This document shows, piece after piece, positions 38,253-49,188 of a stretch of 57,346 nt of DNA. The position numbers and the translations under genes were made by a program. The notes beneath the pieces are model-generated. The model did not search any database, was not told the origin of the DNA, and was given only the letters and a program-made list of their open reading frames with translations. Every line of letters begins with the position of its first letter. The stretch's first letter is position 1. The stretch is from positions 1 through 57,346 of the forward strand of contig CANQWQ010000010.1 in the NCBI GenBank assembly GCA_947627595.1, read 5' to 3'. Source of the stretch: an uncultured Clostridia bacterium (GTDB taxonomy: Bacteria; Bacillota; Clostridia; TANB77; CAG-508).

Positions 38253-40038
38253 TTAAATCACCTCTTTCTATAATTTCTTTTTCGTTTTTTGATGCTTCAA
38301 TCTTTGTTAAAATATGATTATCTCCAACAAAGACTAAGCTTTCTCCTTTCTTTAAGCTTTTCATTTCTATTTTTTCTTTTTCAGATATATTTATAAAATC
38401 AGAAAGTGTCATAATACTTTCTTCTTCTAGTGCAAAAAAGCATTTAATACTTGAATTATTTAGAATACTTTTTCCAAAATTTCCATTATCTAAGCTAAAC
38501 AAGTCTGAAATATCTTGAGTTATAGCAACTCCGCTTCCACCATATTTTCTAATTGTTTTAAATATTTTGTATATAAATGAAGCTACATCTCTATTTGAAG
38601 TAACACCTATTAACCTCCAAATCTCATCCATATATATTGCTTTTTTCTGGTTTCTGTCTTTTTTAATTTGGTCCCAGAAAAATTCTGTAAAAATATAAAC
38701 TGCAAATTGAATATTTTCTTCTCCAAGCTCATAAATATCAGCTACAATTAGTTTATTATCAAGAACTATATTTGTATGATTATTTAGATAACTTAAAGAT
38801 CCTTTAACAAATGGCCTTAACTTAATTCCAAGCCTTTTGGTTTTTTCATCACTAATTAACTTGTTATAAACATCTTCCAAAATTGGCATTTTGTCTGTAG
38901 ACTTGAATTTTCTAGCAATTCTAAAGTTATCCACATCCCCATTTTCAAAAAGTGTTTCATCATCAAAAGTTATTCCTTTTTCGTTATAAGCTAAAATAAG
39001 TTTTTCCTCAAAATTAGCCCATTCTTCCTCATTTATATCTCCAAAAACTAATTTAAAAAATCCTTTTAATTTTGAAAGTTTTGTTTGTAAATAACCATGC
39101 CCATCTTCTTCAATTCCATCTTTTCTAATATCTAAAATATTTATATATGTATTAGACTGTGGACCAATCTTAATTAAAAGTCCATCTAAATTTTCGCAAA
39201 GCTCTCTATATTCACGTTCAGGATCTATAATATATTGATCCATTCCACTCATTCTATGTCTCAATATCATAAGTTTAGTAAAAAACGATTTTCCAGCTCC
39301 ACTTGTTCCAAATACACACATATTAGCATTTTTATATTTATCTTTATTAAATCTATCAATCATTATCATTGAATTAGTAAATCTATTAATTCCAAACAGA
39401 ATTCCAGTTTCATCAAATATAGAATTTGAAATAAAAGGATATGTTGAAATCAAGCCATCTGTCAAAACATTTCTTCTGCTAGAACTTTTTAAAGATTTTT
39501 CATTTAGATTTAAAGGTAAACATGATGAAAAAACTTCTTCTTGCCTAAAATTAGCACGTTTACTCATTATTCCATTTGATTGTAATATTCCTTCTACTTT
39601 GTTTAATAAATATTCTAAATCCTTTTCATTATCAGCAAAAACGCACATATACATTGACAAAAAATATAAATCTTCATTATTTATTTGCATTTGTTTTCTT
39701 ATATATTTTGCGTCATTATAACTAAAAGAAGCAAGTTCTATATCTTCCCTATTTTCATTTTTATCTTGTAACTCAACCGCGGAATTACCTATAAAATAAG
39801 TTAAATCTTTTATTGTTTTATATGTATCTTGCTTCTCATAAAACATTGATATAACTACATTTAAGTCTAATTCAACAATATTTTTTAAAATAATGTCATT
39901 ATATTCTCTATAATAATCGGTAATTATAAGTCCACCATAAAAAGAATTGTCAATTTCTAAATATTTAGGACTTTGATTATTTAAATATGATGGCGCAATT
40001 TTGTCTTTTGTATCAATTATTCCTTTTAAAAACTCTAT
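38221..40038 (-). CDS. VirB4-type secretion ATPase, probable ATA start
   Basis: The motor ATPase of type IV secretion. From ATA 40038, eight bases behind AAAGGAG, it has 605 residues; the first ATG is 64 codons later but has no SD, and the 64 codons encode plausible protein (EFLKGIIDTKDKIAPSYLN). Walker A is FGTSGAGKSFFTK; Walker B is KAIYMDEIWRLIG, followed by VAITQDISD. The C-terminus ends STWG. Its detached N-terminal domain is encoded just upstream. No in-frame CGG is present. Confidence 0.87.
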   Translation of the reverse strand: MEFLKGIIDTKDKIAPSYLNNQSPKYLEIDNSFYGGLIITDYYREYNDIILKNIVELDLNVVISMFYEKQDTYKTIKDLTYFIGNSAVELQDKNENREDIELASFSYNDAKYIRKQMQINNEDLYFLSMYMCVFADNEKDLEYLLNKVEGILQSNGIMSKRANFRQEEVFSSCLPLNLNEKSLKSSSRRNVLTDGLISTYPFISNSIFDETGILFGINRFTNSMIMIDRFNKDKYKNANMCVFGTSGAGKSFFTKLMILRHRMSGMDQYIIDPEREYRELCENLDGLLIKIGPQSNTYINILDIRKDGIEEDGHGYLQTKLSKLKGFFKLVFGDINEEEWANFEEKLILAYNEKGITFDDETLFENGDVDNFRIARKFKSTDKMPILEDVYNKLISDEKTKRLGIKLRPFVKGSLSYLNNHTNIVLDNKLIVADIYELGEENIQFAVYIFTEFFWDQIKKDRNQKKAIYMDEIWRLIGVTSNRDVASFIYKIFKTIRKYGGSGVAITQDISDLFSLDNGNFGKSILNNSSIKCFFALEEESIMTLSDFINISEKEKIEMKSLKKGESLVFVGDNHILTKIEASKNEKEIIERGDLNKKDNNSTWG

Positions 40039-40053
40039 ATTTTTTACTCCTTT

Positions 40054-40626
40054 CTATACAAAATTTAAAGATTTTCTAAAATTGTAAAAAGAATACAAAA
40101 TACTTTCAGCCTCTTTTTTTACATTAACATCAAAAATAAGATTGCCACATCTTGATAAAGAATCTTTAATTTTTAAATATTTGCTATTTAAATCTTCTCT
40201 AATTTGCTTGATATTAAATTCATTTTCATTATTATTTTCTATTTGGGAACTAACAAGAATATAAAAATTTTTTGAAGAAGAATTTTGTGCTTGATTTTTA
40301 GATTTAATATATTCAATATAAACATTTGAGATTTGAGAAATCTTTTCGTTTTTCTCTTCTTGAACTTGATTTTTAATTTGAGAAATGTAAGAATCTAAAT
40401 TTTCTTTTCTACTTTGAATTAATATTTGAATATCAAAATCACAGACTTTTAAAAATAATTTATAAGAATTTAAAATAGCTTCTTTTTCTAAATCAGATTT
40501 CAATTCATAGTTTATTGGAAGAACTCTAATAATCTTTATATATCTATTATTTGAAACTATGATTCCATCTTCTAATATCCTATCAAACAGCAACCAGTTT
40601 TGACTACTTTTTGAATAAGCTTTTAT
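40054..40626 (-). CDS. TraC-like VirB4 N-terminal domain as a separate protein, probable ATA start
   Basis: About 190 residues. From ATA 40626, seven bases behind AAGGAGG, the protein begins with KAYSKSSQNWLLFDRI; the first conventional start, TTG 40593, lacks an SD. The sequence (RYIKIIRVLPINYELKS, then FDIQILIQSRKENLDSYI) resembles the N-terminal TraC/VirB4 domain, which is usually fused to the ATPase. It is 15 bases upstream of the VirB4 gene, so the two products probably act together. The family call is moderate. Confidence 0.75.
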   Translation of the reverse strand: MKAYSKSSQNWLLFDRILEDGIIVSNNRYIKIIRVLPINYELKSDLEKEAILNSYKLFLKVCDFDIQILIQSRKENLDSYISQIKNQVQEEKNEKISQISNVYIEYIKSKNQAQNSSSKNFYILVSSQIENNNENEFNIKQIREDLNSKYLKIKDSLSRCGNLIFDVNVKKEAESILYSFYNFRKSLNFV

Positions 40627-40960
40627 AAATAAACCTCCTTTCTAAATTTATTAAGATGTTACAACAGTTTTTTTATATTGTCAATATTTTTTAAGAATTT
40701 ATTTTTTATATTACTTTTGTCTATTTGACTATTTATTTATACACAATCTTTATTTTAAAACGATTTCAAGATTTTATTTTTAGCAAAAAATATTTTTTAA
40801 ATAATAATAAAAAAATAGGAAAAAATAATTTTATTTTTCCTATTTTATTTTTATTTTTTATATTTTTTAATTTTAATTTTTTTATTATTTTTTTGCTTTT
40901 AAAAAATTTTTACAAATTTTGTTTTTAGTTATTCGCAGAAAGTTGATAAAATGTGGATAA
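40627..40960 (-). terminator. AT-only gap after gyrB with terminator hairpin and one DnaA box
   Basis: A 334-base gene-free gap. Near 40811-40847 is a hairpin AAAATAGGAAAAA / TTTTTCCTATTTT that can end gyrB transcription. A DnaA box TGTGGATAA (40952-40960) touches the gyrB stop. The rest is T-rich on the plus strand and I see no gene in it. Confidence 0.6.
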
Positions 40961-43147
<2,187 letters not shown>

Positions 43148-43186
43148 TTTTTCTCCTAAATATATTTATATATAAATCAAAAACCT

Positions 43187-44271
43187 TTATTTTTCAATAA
43201 CTTTACCGCTTTTCCACAAGGAAAATTTTTTTATTTTTGCTATCCACAAAGTCTATTTTATCTGTGCAAGTTATAATAACTTGATAATCTTTTATCTTTT
43301 CTAATAATATATTTCTTCTTTTCTCATCTAATTCTGACATAAAATCATCTAATAAAAGTATTGGACTATCCCCTATTTCTTCAGAAACTATTTGAAGCTC
43401 TGAAAGTTTAAGTGATAATATTAAAGTTCTTTTTTGACCTTGTGATCCAAATTTTTCAGCAAGTTTATGATTTATATAAAAAATTATATCATCTCTATGA
43501 ATACCAATACTTGTAAAACCTCTTTGAATATCTATTTTTCTAGCTTTATGAAGATTTTCTAAATACTTTTCTTTTGTATCTCCTGTAGAAATGTATTTCA
43601 TTTTTATTATTTCTGTTTCTTCACCAGTATTAGTAATCATATCATGAATTTTTTCTATCTTCTCTTTTATTTTATCTGTATATTCTAATCTATATTCATA
43701 AATTTTTGAAGCTAATTCTGATAACTGTTCATCCCATATTTCTAACATATTTTCAGGTTTGTTATCATTTAAAATTTGCTTTAGATAATTATTTCTTTGT
43801 TCAACAACAGATCTATAATCATTTAATAATTGTATATAATTTGGCCTTAAACTACTTATCATCATATCTATAAACTTTCTTCTTTTATCAGGCCCATCTT
43901 TTATTATTGACATATCATCAGGAGTAAAAATTATACAATTTATTTTTCCTATAATATCACTTATTTTATTTTGTTTAACACCATTTACAAGAAATGTTTT
44001 TTGTCTATCTATTTTACAAGAAATAGTTCCTGTTCTATCTTTTTTTTCAAAATCAACATTAACTTTACAAGAACTTTTTTCAAATTTTATTAAATCACTA
44101 TCACTCTTTGATCTAAAAGATTTTCCCATTGAGCACAAAAATATAGATTCTATAATATTTGTTTTTCCGTTGTGCATTATCACCATATATTACATTGATA
44201 TTATCACAAAAATCTATTTCTTGATTATCATAATTTCTAAAATTTTCTAAAGAAACCTTTTTTATATACAT
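43187..44271 (-). CDS. recF: DNA repair protein RecF, needs two +1 recodings
   Basis: SMC-like ATPase of the RecFOR gap-repair pathway, 360 residues after recoding. The start is ATG 44271 (MYIKKVSLENFRNY). The first CGG (44169-44167, after CAA) lies in Walker A; read as glycine it gives GDNAQGKTNIIE. The second (43208-43206, after AAG) is followed at once by TAA in the normal frame; the shift adds GKVIEK and so gives the typical RecF ending VEKGKxxx. Other motifs are FGSQGQKRTLILSLKL (signature) and PILLLDDFMSELD (Walker B). It lies between dnaN and remB as usual. Confidence 0.94.
43205..43208 (-). other. CGGT recoding site 2 in recF (Gly355)
   Basis: In-frame CGG after AAG, followed by TAA in the normal frame. 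The +1 frame adds the conserved VEKGK ending. Confidence 0.8.
44166..44169 (-). other. CGGA recoding site 1 in recF (Gly35)
   Basis: In-frame CGG after CAA. GGA supplies the glycine before Lys-Thr of Walker A. Confidence 0.9.
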
Positions 44272-44283
44272 TTTATAAAATCA

Positions 44284-44315
44284 ATATCCACACTTTGTTA
44301 TCAAAATGTGGATAT
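44284..44315. repeat. inverted repeat between dnaN and recF
   Basis: ATATCCACA (44284-44292) and TGTGGATAT (44307-44315) are perfect inverted 9-mers with a 14-base spacer. Each arm is one base off a DnaA box (TTATCCACA). It could be a DnaA site pair or a weak hairpin between the two genes. Confidence 0.5.
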
Positions 44316-44328
44316 CCCCTGCCCCATT

Positions 44329-45444
44329 TTAATCTTTCATTTTTATAGGTAATATCATATATGTATAATCTCCATCTTCCATTGATTTAATTATACATGG
44401 TGATCTATTTGTTCCAAATTCCATATAAACTTCTTCATCATCAATTGCTTTTAAAGCATCTAAGAAAAATTTAGGATTAAAGCCTATTTCAAGATCTTTT
44501 CCTTCTGTTTCTGGAGAAAGTTCTTCTTTAGCATCACCGTTTTGATTTGCACAACTAATAGTAACTTTTCCTAATTCTATATTTATTTTAACAGGATATT
44601 TCTTCTCTTTTTCTATTGAAGAAGCTGATATTAACATTATTCTTTCAAAACAATTTTGAATTTCATTTTTATTAACTTTTATTCTTGTCTCCCAATTAGT
44701 TGGAATTGCATTTTGATATTTTAAAAATTCTCCATCTAATAAACGAGTAACAATTTTACAATTTTCCATTTCAAATAATGCTTGATTTTTAGCAATTCCT
44801 ATTTTAACAGTATCAAAAGAATCTAACATTATTTTATTAACTTCATTTAAAGTTTTTCCTGGTATTACACTACTAAAATTATTATGAACACTATTTAATT
44901 TGCTACTTTTAACTGCTAATCTATAACCATCTACAGCAACAACATTTAATTTTTGATTTTCTATTTCAAATAAACAACCTGTAAAAATTGGTCTATTTTC
45001 TTCAGTACTTACAGCAAAAATAGTTTTTCTTATCATATTTTTTAATACAGTTTGTTCTATTTCAATAGAGTTCTCAACACTTATTTTTGGTAACTCTGGA
45101 AATTCATCTGGATTCATTGTTGCTAATTTATATAAAGAACCTTCACATTCTATTTCTAATAAATTATTACTATTAATAGAAATTCTAATATCTTTATTAG
45201 GAAGTTTTCTAATAATTTCACTAAACATTGTAGCATTAACAACTATACTTCCTTGTTCTTCAACTTTACTTTCTATTATATATTCTATACCAATCTCTAA
45301 ATCATATGATGTAAATTTAACTTCATTATCATTTGTTTGAATTAATATACCTTCTAATATAGGCATTGTTGTTTTAGAAGCTACTCCATTTATAACAGAA
45401 TTAATTGCTTTAAGGATAGTTTCTCTTTCACAGACAAAGTTCAT
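44329..45444 (-). CDS. dnaN: DNA polymerase III beta sliding clamp
   Basis: A 371-residue clamp that tethers DNA polymerase to DNA. It begins MNFVCERETILKAINSV and ends YMILPIKMKD, both typical. Three equal domains are seen. It lies directly downstream of dnaA across the origin gap. No in-frame CGG is present; the S4-domain gene often found between dnaN and recF is absent. Confidence 0.97.
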   Translation of the reverse strand: MNFVCERETILKAINSVINGVASKTTMPILEGILIQTNDNEVKFTSYDLEIGIEYIIESKVEEQGSIVVNATMFSEIIRKLPNKDIRISINSNNLLEIECEGSLYKLATMNPDEFPELPKISVENSIEIEQTVLKNMIRKTIFAVSTEENRPIFTGCLFEIENQKLNVVAVDGYRLAVKSSKLNSVHNNFSSVIPGKTLNEVNKIMLDSFDTVKIGIAKNQALFEMENCKIVTRLLDGEFLKYQNAIPTNWETRIKVNKNEIQNCFERIMLISASSIEKEKKYPVKINIELGKVTISCANQNGDAKEELSPETEGKDLEIGFNPKFFLDALKAIDDEEVYMEFGTNRSPCIIKSMEDGDYTYMILPIKMKD

Positions 45445-45777
45445 TTTCTTCTCTCCTTTATAATAATATATTTTTTAGTAGTATTAGTTATAGTATATGT
45501 GGATTTTGTGGAAAAGTATCTCAAAAGCTTTATTTCCCTAGCAAAAATATTGTTGATAAACTTGTGAAAAACTTAAGCTTTTTTCCACACAAAAAATCTT
45601 CCTCTGTGTTTTTCTACCTATCAACAATTTTTAAACAAGTTATTCACAAACAAGATGTGAATAAGCTATAAAACGTTTCCGTAAGAGTTGATAGATGTTT
45701 CTTATGTAAAAGTTTTGTTCTATGAAACATAAATTTTAAAAAACTTTTTAAAACTTTTATTTAAAAATGTTTTTTAA
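45445..45777. other. probable replication origin, dnaN-dnaA side
   Basis: A 333-base gene-free region with clustered DnaA-box-like sites: TGTTGATAA (45551-45559), TATCAACA (45619-45626), TTATTCACA (45640-45648) and TGTGAATAA (45656-45664). Gene orientation switches from minus to plus across this region and the one on the other side of dnaA. This is the bipartite arrangement of Firmicute origins. Confidence 0.75.
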
Positions 45778-47118
45778 TTATTTTGAATCTTTTATAATGT
45801 TTTTCACACTTTCCACAATCATCTTTGTATTTGAATTTTCCTTAATGTCTTTCTCTATTTTTTTGTATGCATGCATGATTGTTGTGTGATCTTTTTTATT
45901 GAATTCTTCAGCTATTTTAGGAAATGACATCTGCCCTATACTTCTACATAAATACATTGCAATTTGTCTTGGATAAACAATATCATTTGATTTTTTAGTT
46001 GATATTAAATCTTTTTTATCTATATTAAAGTATTTAGCAACTATTTCTTGAATATAATCAGCTGAAATAACTTTTTCTTTTTGCAAAACTATATCATTTA
46101 AAGCTTTTTCTGTAATCTCTATAGTTATTGGACTATGTGTAAGTGATGCATAAGCAACAATTTTATTTAAAGCTCCCTCCAACTCTCTAATATTTGAATC
46201 TACTTTATTTGCAATAACTGATAAAATATAATCATCTATAATTAAATTATCTGTTTGAACTTTCTTTCTTAAAATTGCTAAACGGGTTTCATAATCAGGC
46301 TTGTCTATATCTGCCATTATTCCCCATTCAAATCTAGATTTTAATCTTTCCTCTAATAATGAAATATCTCTTGGTGGTTTATCACTAGAAATAACAATTT
46401 GTTTTCCATTTTCATGTAATGCATTAAATGTATGGAAAAATTCTTCTTGTCCTGTTTTCTTTCCAGCAATAAATTGAATATCATCTACAAGCAAAGCATC
46501 AATATTTCTATATTTATCTCTAAATAATTCATTTTTATAATTTGGGTCTTGAATTGCGTTAATTAATTCATTTATAAACTTTTCACTAGTAACATATAAA
46601 ACTTTAGCTTTAGGATTATCTTGAATTATTTTATTTCCAATTGCTTGCATTAAGTGAGTTTTTCCTAAACCTACACCACCATAGATAAATAATGGATTAT
46701 ATGTAACTGCCGGCCTATCAGCAACAGCTAATGCAGCAGCATGTGCATATTTATTATTACTACCAACAACAAAATTTTCAAAAGTATATTTTGGATTTAA
46801 GCCCGAACTAGCATAAAGTTCAGTATTTACATATGTAGTGTCTGATACTTTTTCTTTTTTCTTTTCCTCAGATTTTTCAATAATTTCTAATTCACAAGAT
46901 GTATTTGTTATATAATTAAAAGTATTTATAAACAAATCGTAAAATCTAGATTCTATGGCATTTTTTTGCATTTTAGATTGAGCAATCAAAGTAATTTTAT
47001 TACCTGAAATATCATCTATTTCTAGATTTTTGATCCATGTATTATAAGAAATACTAGTTACTTCACCTTGTAAAAGATTTTTAGCTTTTGTAAGTAATTC
47101 TTCTTTATCAGTATACAC
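45778..47118 (-). CDS. dnaA: chromosomal replication initiator DnaA
   Basis: The protein has 446 residues from a GTG start at 47118, eight bases behind AAGGAAG; an ATG 19 codons upstream lacks an SD and adds an atypical leader. Domains are an N-terminal helicase-interaction domain, a Lys/Glu-rich linker, AAA+ with Walker A IYGGVGLGKTHLMQ and Walker B ALLVDDIQFIAG, and the C-terminal DNA-binding domain (CRSIGQMSFPKIAEEFNKKDHTTIMHA). Two perfect DnaA boxes lie 36-56 bases upstream of the start, so autoregulation is likely. Confidence 0.97.
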   Translation of the reverse strand: MYTDKEELLTKAKNLLQGEVTSISYNTWIKNLEIDDISGNKITLIAQSKMQKNAIESRFYDLFINTFNYITNTSCELEIIEKSEEKKKEKVSDTTYVNTELYASSGLNPKYTFENFVVGSNNKYAHAAALAVADRPAVTYNPLFIYGGVGLGKTHLMQAIGNKIIQDNPKAKVLYVTSEKFINELINAIQDPNYKNELFRDKYRNIDALLVDDIQFIAGKKTGQEEFFHTFNALHENGKQIVISSDKPPRDISLLEERLKSRFEWGIMADIDKPDYETRLAILRKKVQTDNLIIDDYILSVIANKVDSNIRELEGALNKIVAYASLTHSPITIEITEKALNDIVLQKEKVISADYIQEIVAKYFNIDKKDLISTKKSNDIVYPRQIAMYLCRSIGQMSFPKIAEEFNKKDHTTIMHAYKKIEKDIKENSNTKMIVESVKNIIKDSK

Positions 47119-47373
47119 GAGAATATCTTCCTTTCCGTAAATTTTGTTGTTATTTATCCACAAGATTATCCACATTCTTTTCGCAAATTGAGTAAAATAG
47201 CACTTTTTAGAACTTGTTTATTTGTGGAAAACTTTGTAGCCGTAAAAGATTTATAAAAAATATTAAACCCATTATAACGTATTCATATAATATCAAAAAT
47301 AAATTTAAATGGCAAGAGAAAACGAAAAAAAAGATAGAAAACTAAAAATAAATGAAAAAAATAAGGGAATTGC
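47119..47373. other. origin-associated gap with two perfect DnaA boxes
   Basis: Gene-free region upstream of dnaA. TTATCCACA occurs twice in tandem (47154-47162 and 47166-47174), a typical regulatory and origin element. The rest is AT-rich with no gene seen. Confidence 0.75.
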
Positions 47374-47403
47374 TTGACTTTTTGGTAAGTTTTATAGTAT
47401 AAT
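47374..47403 (+). promoter_or_regulatory. promoter of the rpmH operon
   Basis: TTGACT (47374-47379), an 18-base spacer and consensus TATAAT (47398-47403). Confidence 0.8.
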
Positions 47404-47476
47404 TCTAATGCTTATGATTTTTTGAAATCAGAAATTGATTTAAATAAAATAAAAGACTAGGGAGGTGTGCGATAGA

Positions 47477-47611
47477 ATGAAAAGAACTTATCAACCAAAA
47501 AAAAGACAAAGAAGTAAAGTACATGGTTTTAGAAAAAGAATGAAAAATGCTGCAGGAAGAAAAGTTTTAAAAGCTAGAAGAAATAAAGGAAGAGCAAAAT
47601 TAACTGCTTAA
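47477..47611 (+). CDS. rpmH: 50S ribosomal protein L34
   Basis: 44 residues, basic, beginning [12 protein letters not shown] and containing the [11 protein letters not shown] and [15 protein letters not shown] hallmarks. SD GGAGG lies 11 bases upstream. It is the first plus-strand gene after the origin, followed by a terminator-like hairpin and rnpA. Confidence 0.97.
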   Translation: MKRTYQPKKRQRSKVHGFRKRMKNAAGRKVLKARRNKGRAKLTA

Positions 47612-47625
47612 GATTATGTAAAAAT

Positions 47626-47647
47626 AGGACTTTTGTGTCCTTTTTTT
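47626..47647 (+). terminator. terminator or attenuator after rpmH
   Basis: Stem AGGAC / GTCCT with a six-base loop followed by seven T. It may lower rnpA expression relative to rpmH. Confidence 0.6.
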
Positions 47648-47735
47648 ATTATAATATTTAGTGTATAAAGTAATTTATAACTTTATATATAATTTTTAGA
47701 ATTCCTAAAAATAGTAGGATAGAGGTTTTTTATAA

Positions 47736-48098
47736 ATGAAAAAAACTATAATGATAAAAAAAAGATATGAATTTAAAAAGCTTTTTTCAAAAGGAAAATT
47801 TTTCTATGCCAATTTTATAAATATGTATGTAATGAAAAACAATAGAGATTACAATAGATTAGCTATTGCGGTTTCTAAGAAACAGGGGAAAGCTGTTTAT
47901 AGAAATAGATTTAAAAGACTTATAAAAGAAAATTATAGAGAAATAGAAAAAAAGCTTAATTTTGGTTATAATATTTTATTTATCATTAATAAAGGAAAAA
48001 TGGCTGAATATAAACAAATTACTTATTATAATATAAAAGAAGATATGGTAAAATTGTTTAAAAATAGTGGAATATTAAATGAAGAAAATATTAATTAA
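47736..48098 (+). CDS. rnpA: ribonuclease P protein component
   Basis: 120 residues of the RNase P protein that helps mature tRNA 5' ends. Motifs are KKRYEFKKLFSKGKFF, the RNR loop (AVYRNRFKRLIKENYR) and DYNRLAIAVSKK. It overlaps yidD by 20 bases. Confidence 0.95.
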   Translation: MKKTIMIKKRYEFKKLFSKGKFFYANFINMYVMKNNRDYNRLAIAVSKKQGKAVYRNRFKRLIKENYREIEKKLNFGYNILFIINKGKMAEYKQITYYNIKEDMVKLFKNSGILNEENIN

Positions 48099-48297
48099 AA
48101 TAATAGAATTTTATAAAAAATCTATTTCACCATGGCTAGAAAATTTAGGTGTACATTGTAAATATGAGCCAACATGCTCAGAATATGCGAAACAAGCTAT
48201 AGAAAAATATGGTGCAATAAAAGGAACCCTTTTAGGAATAAAGCGTGTTTTAAAGTGCAATCCATTTTCAAAAGGTGGATATGATCCTTTAAAATAG
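48079..48297 (+). CDS. yidD: membrane protein insertion efficiency factor YidD
   Basis: 72 residues with the family motif of conserved cysteines (HCKYEPTCSEYAKQAIEKYG) and KRVLKCNPFSKGGYDP. It assists insertion of membrane proteins by YidC. It overlaps the end of rnpA. Confidence 0.95.
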   Translation: MKKILIKIIEFYKKSISPWLENLGVHCKYEPTCSEYAKQAIEKYGAIKGTLLGIKRVLKCNPFSKGGYDPLK

Positions 48298-48318
48298 GGA
48301 AAGGGAGGACAAACAACA

Positions 48319-49185
48319 ATGTTTAAATTTTTTGCTAGAATTTTTGGCTATGTTTTAAATTTCATTTATAATCTTGTAAATAACTATGGTTTAGCGATTG
48401 TTATATTTACAATTTTATTAAGATTGATATTGCTTCCAAGTAATATAAAACAACAAAAAACAATGAAAAAAACAGCTAAAATTCAGAAAAAAATGAAAGA
48501 AATTCAGGATAAATATTCGAATGATCCTGTTAGATTAAATCAGGAGGTTAGGGATTTATATGCTGAAGAACACATGAGTCCATTTAGTGGTTGTTTGAGC
48601 TCTATTTTACAAATAATAATAATTATTTCAATGTTTCTTTTAGTAAGTAATCCACTTACATATATGAAACAATTATCAGCAGAAAAAATAAATGATTATA
48701 CAAAACAAGTTAAAGAAGAAAATGATGGTCAAAATGTAAATTATATAGAAATTGCAATTATTAAAAGCCTTGGAAACAAAGACAAAGCGGTTAATATTAA
48801 TATGGATTTCTTAGGTTTAGATTTAAGTGATGTTCCATCAAAAAATTATAAAGATCCTAAAGTATTTATAATACCTTTATTATATGTTTCAACATCAATA
48901 TTATCAATGAAATTAAATACAGCAATGACTGAAAATAAAAAGAAAAAAGATGAAGAAATAGAAGCATCAAAAGAAGATGAAAAACTTGTAAAGGTTAAAG
49001 AAAAAACTGAAGAAGAGGATGCTATGGAATCAATGAATAGAAGTATGAGATATATGATGCCAGTAATGACAGTATCAATTGCTTTGATAGCTCCGTTGGG
49101 ACTAGCTTTATATTGGTTTGTAAGTAATTTACTAATGATAATAGAAAGATTATTTGTAAATAAGTTCGTTAAGGAGGAAAATTAA
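48319..49185 (+). CDS. yidC: membrane protein insertase YidC/SpoIIIJ
   Basis: A 288-residue protein with about five membrane segments. The conserved YGLAIVIFTILLRLILLP and KMKEIQDKYSNDP regions are present. There is no clear lipobox. A charged, coiled-coil-like hinge (about 216-245) separates segments. It lies directly before jag, the standard pairing. Confidence 0.95.
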   Translation: MFKFFARIFGYVLNFIYNLVNNYGLAIVIFTILLRLILLPSNIKQQKTMKKTAKIQKKMKEIQDKYSNDPVRLNQEVRDLYAEEHMSPFSGCLSSILQIIIIISMFLLVSNPLTYMKQLSAEKINDYTKQVKEENDGQNVNYIEIAIIKSLGNKDKAVNINMDFLGLDLSDVPSKNYKDPKVFIIPLLYVSTSILSMKLNTAMTENKKKKDEEIEASKEDEKLVKVKEKTEEEDAMESMNRSMRYMMPVMTVSIALIAPLGLALYWFVSNLLMIIERLFVNKFVKEEN

Positions 49186-49188
49186 TAA

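Noticed and set aside
27901..40626. Integrated conjugative element next to tRNA-Arg
   Set aside because: No integrase, relaxase or attachment-site repeat, and essential gyrA and primosome genes lie within the block.
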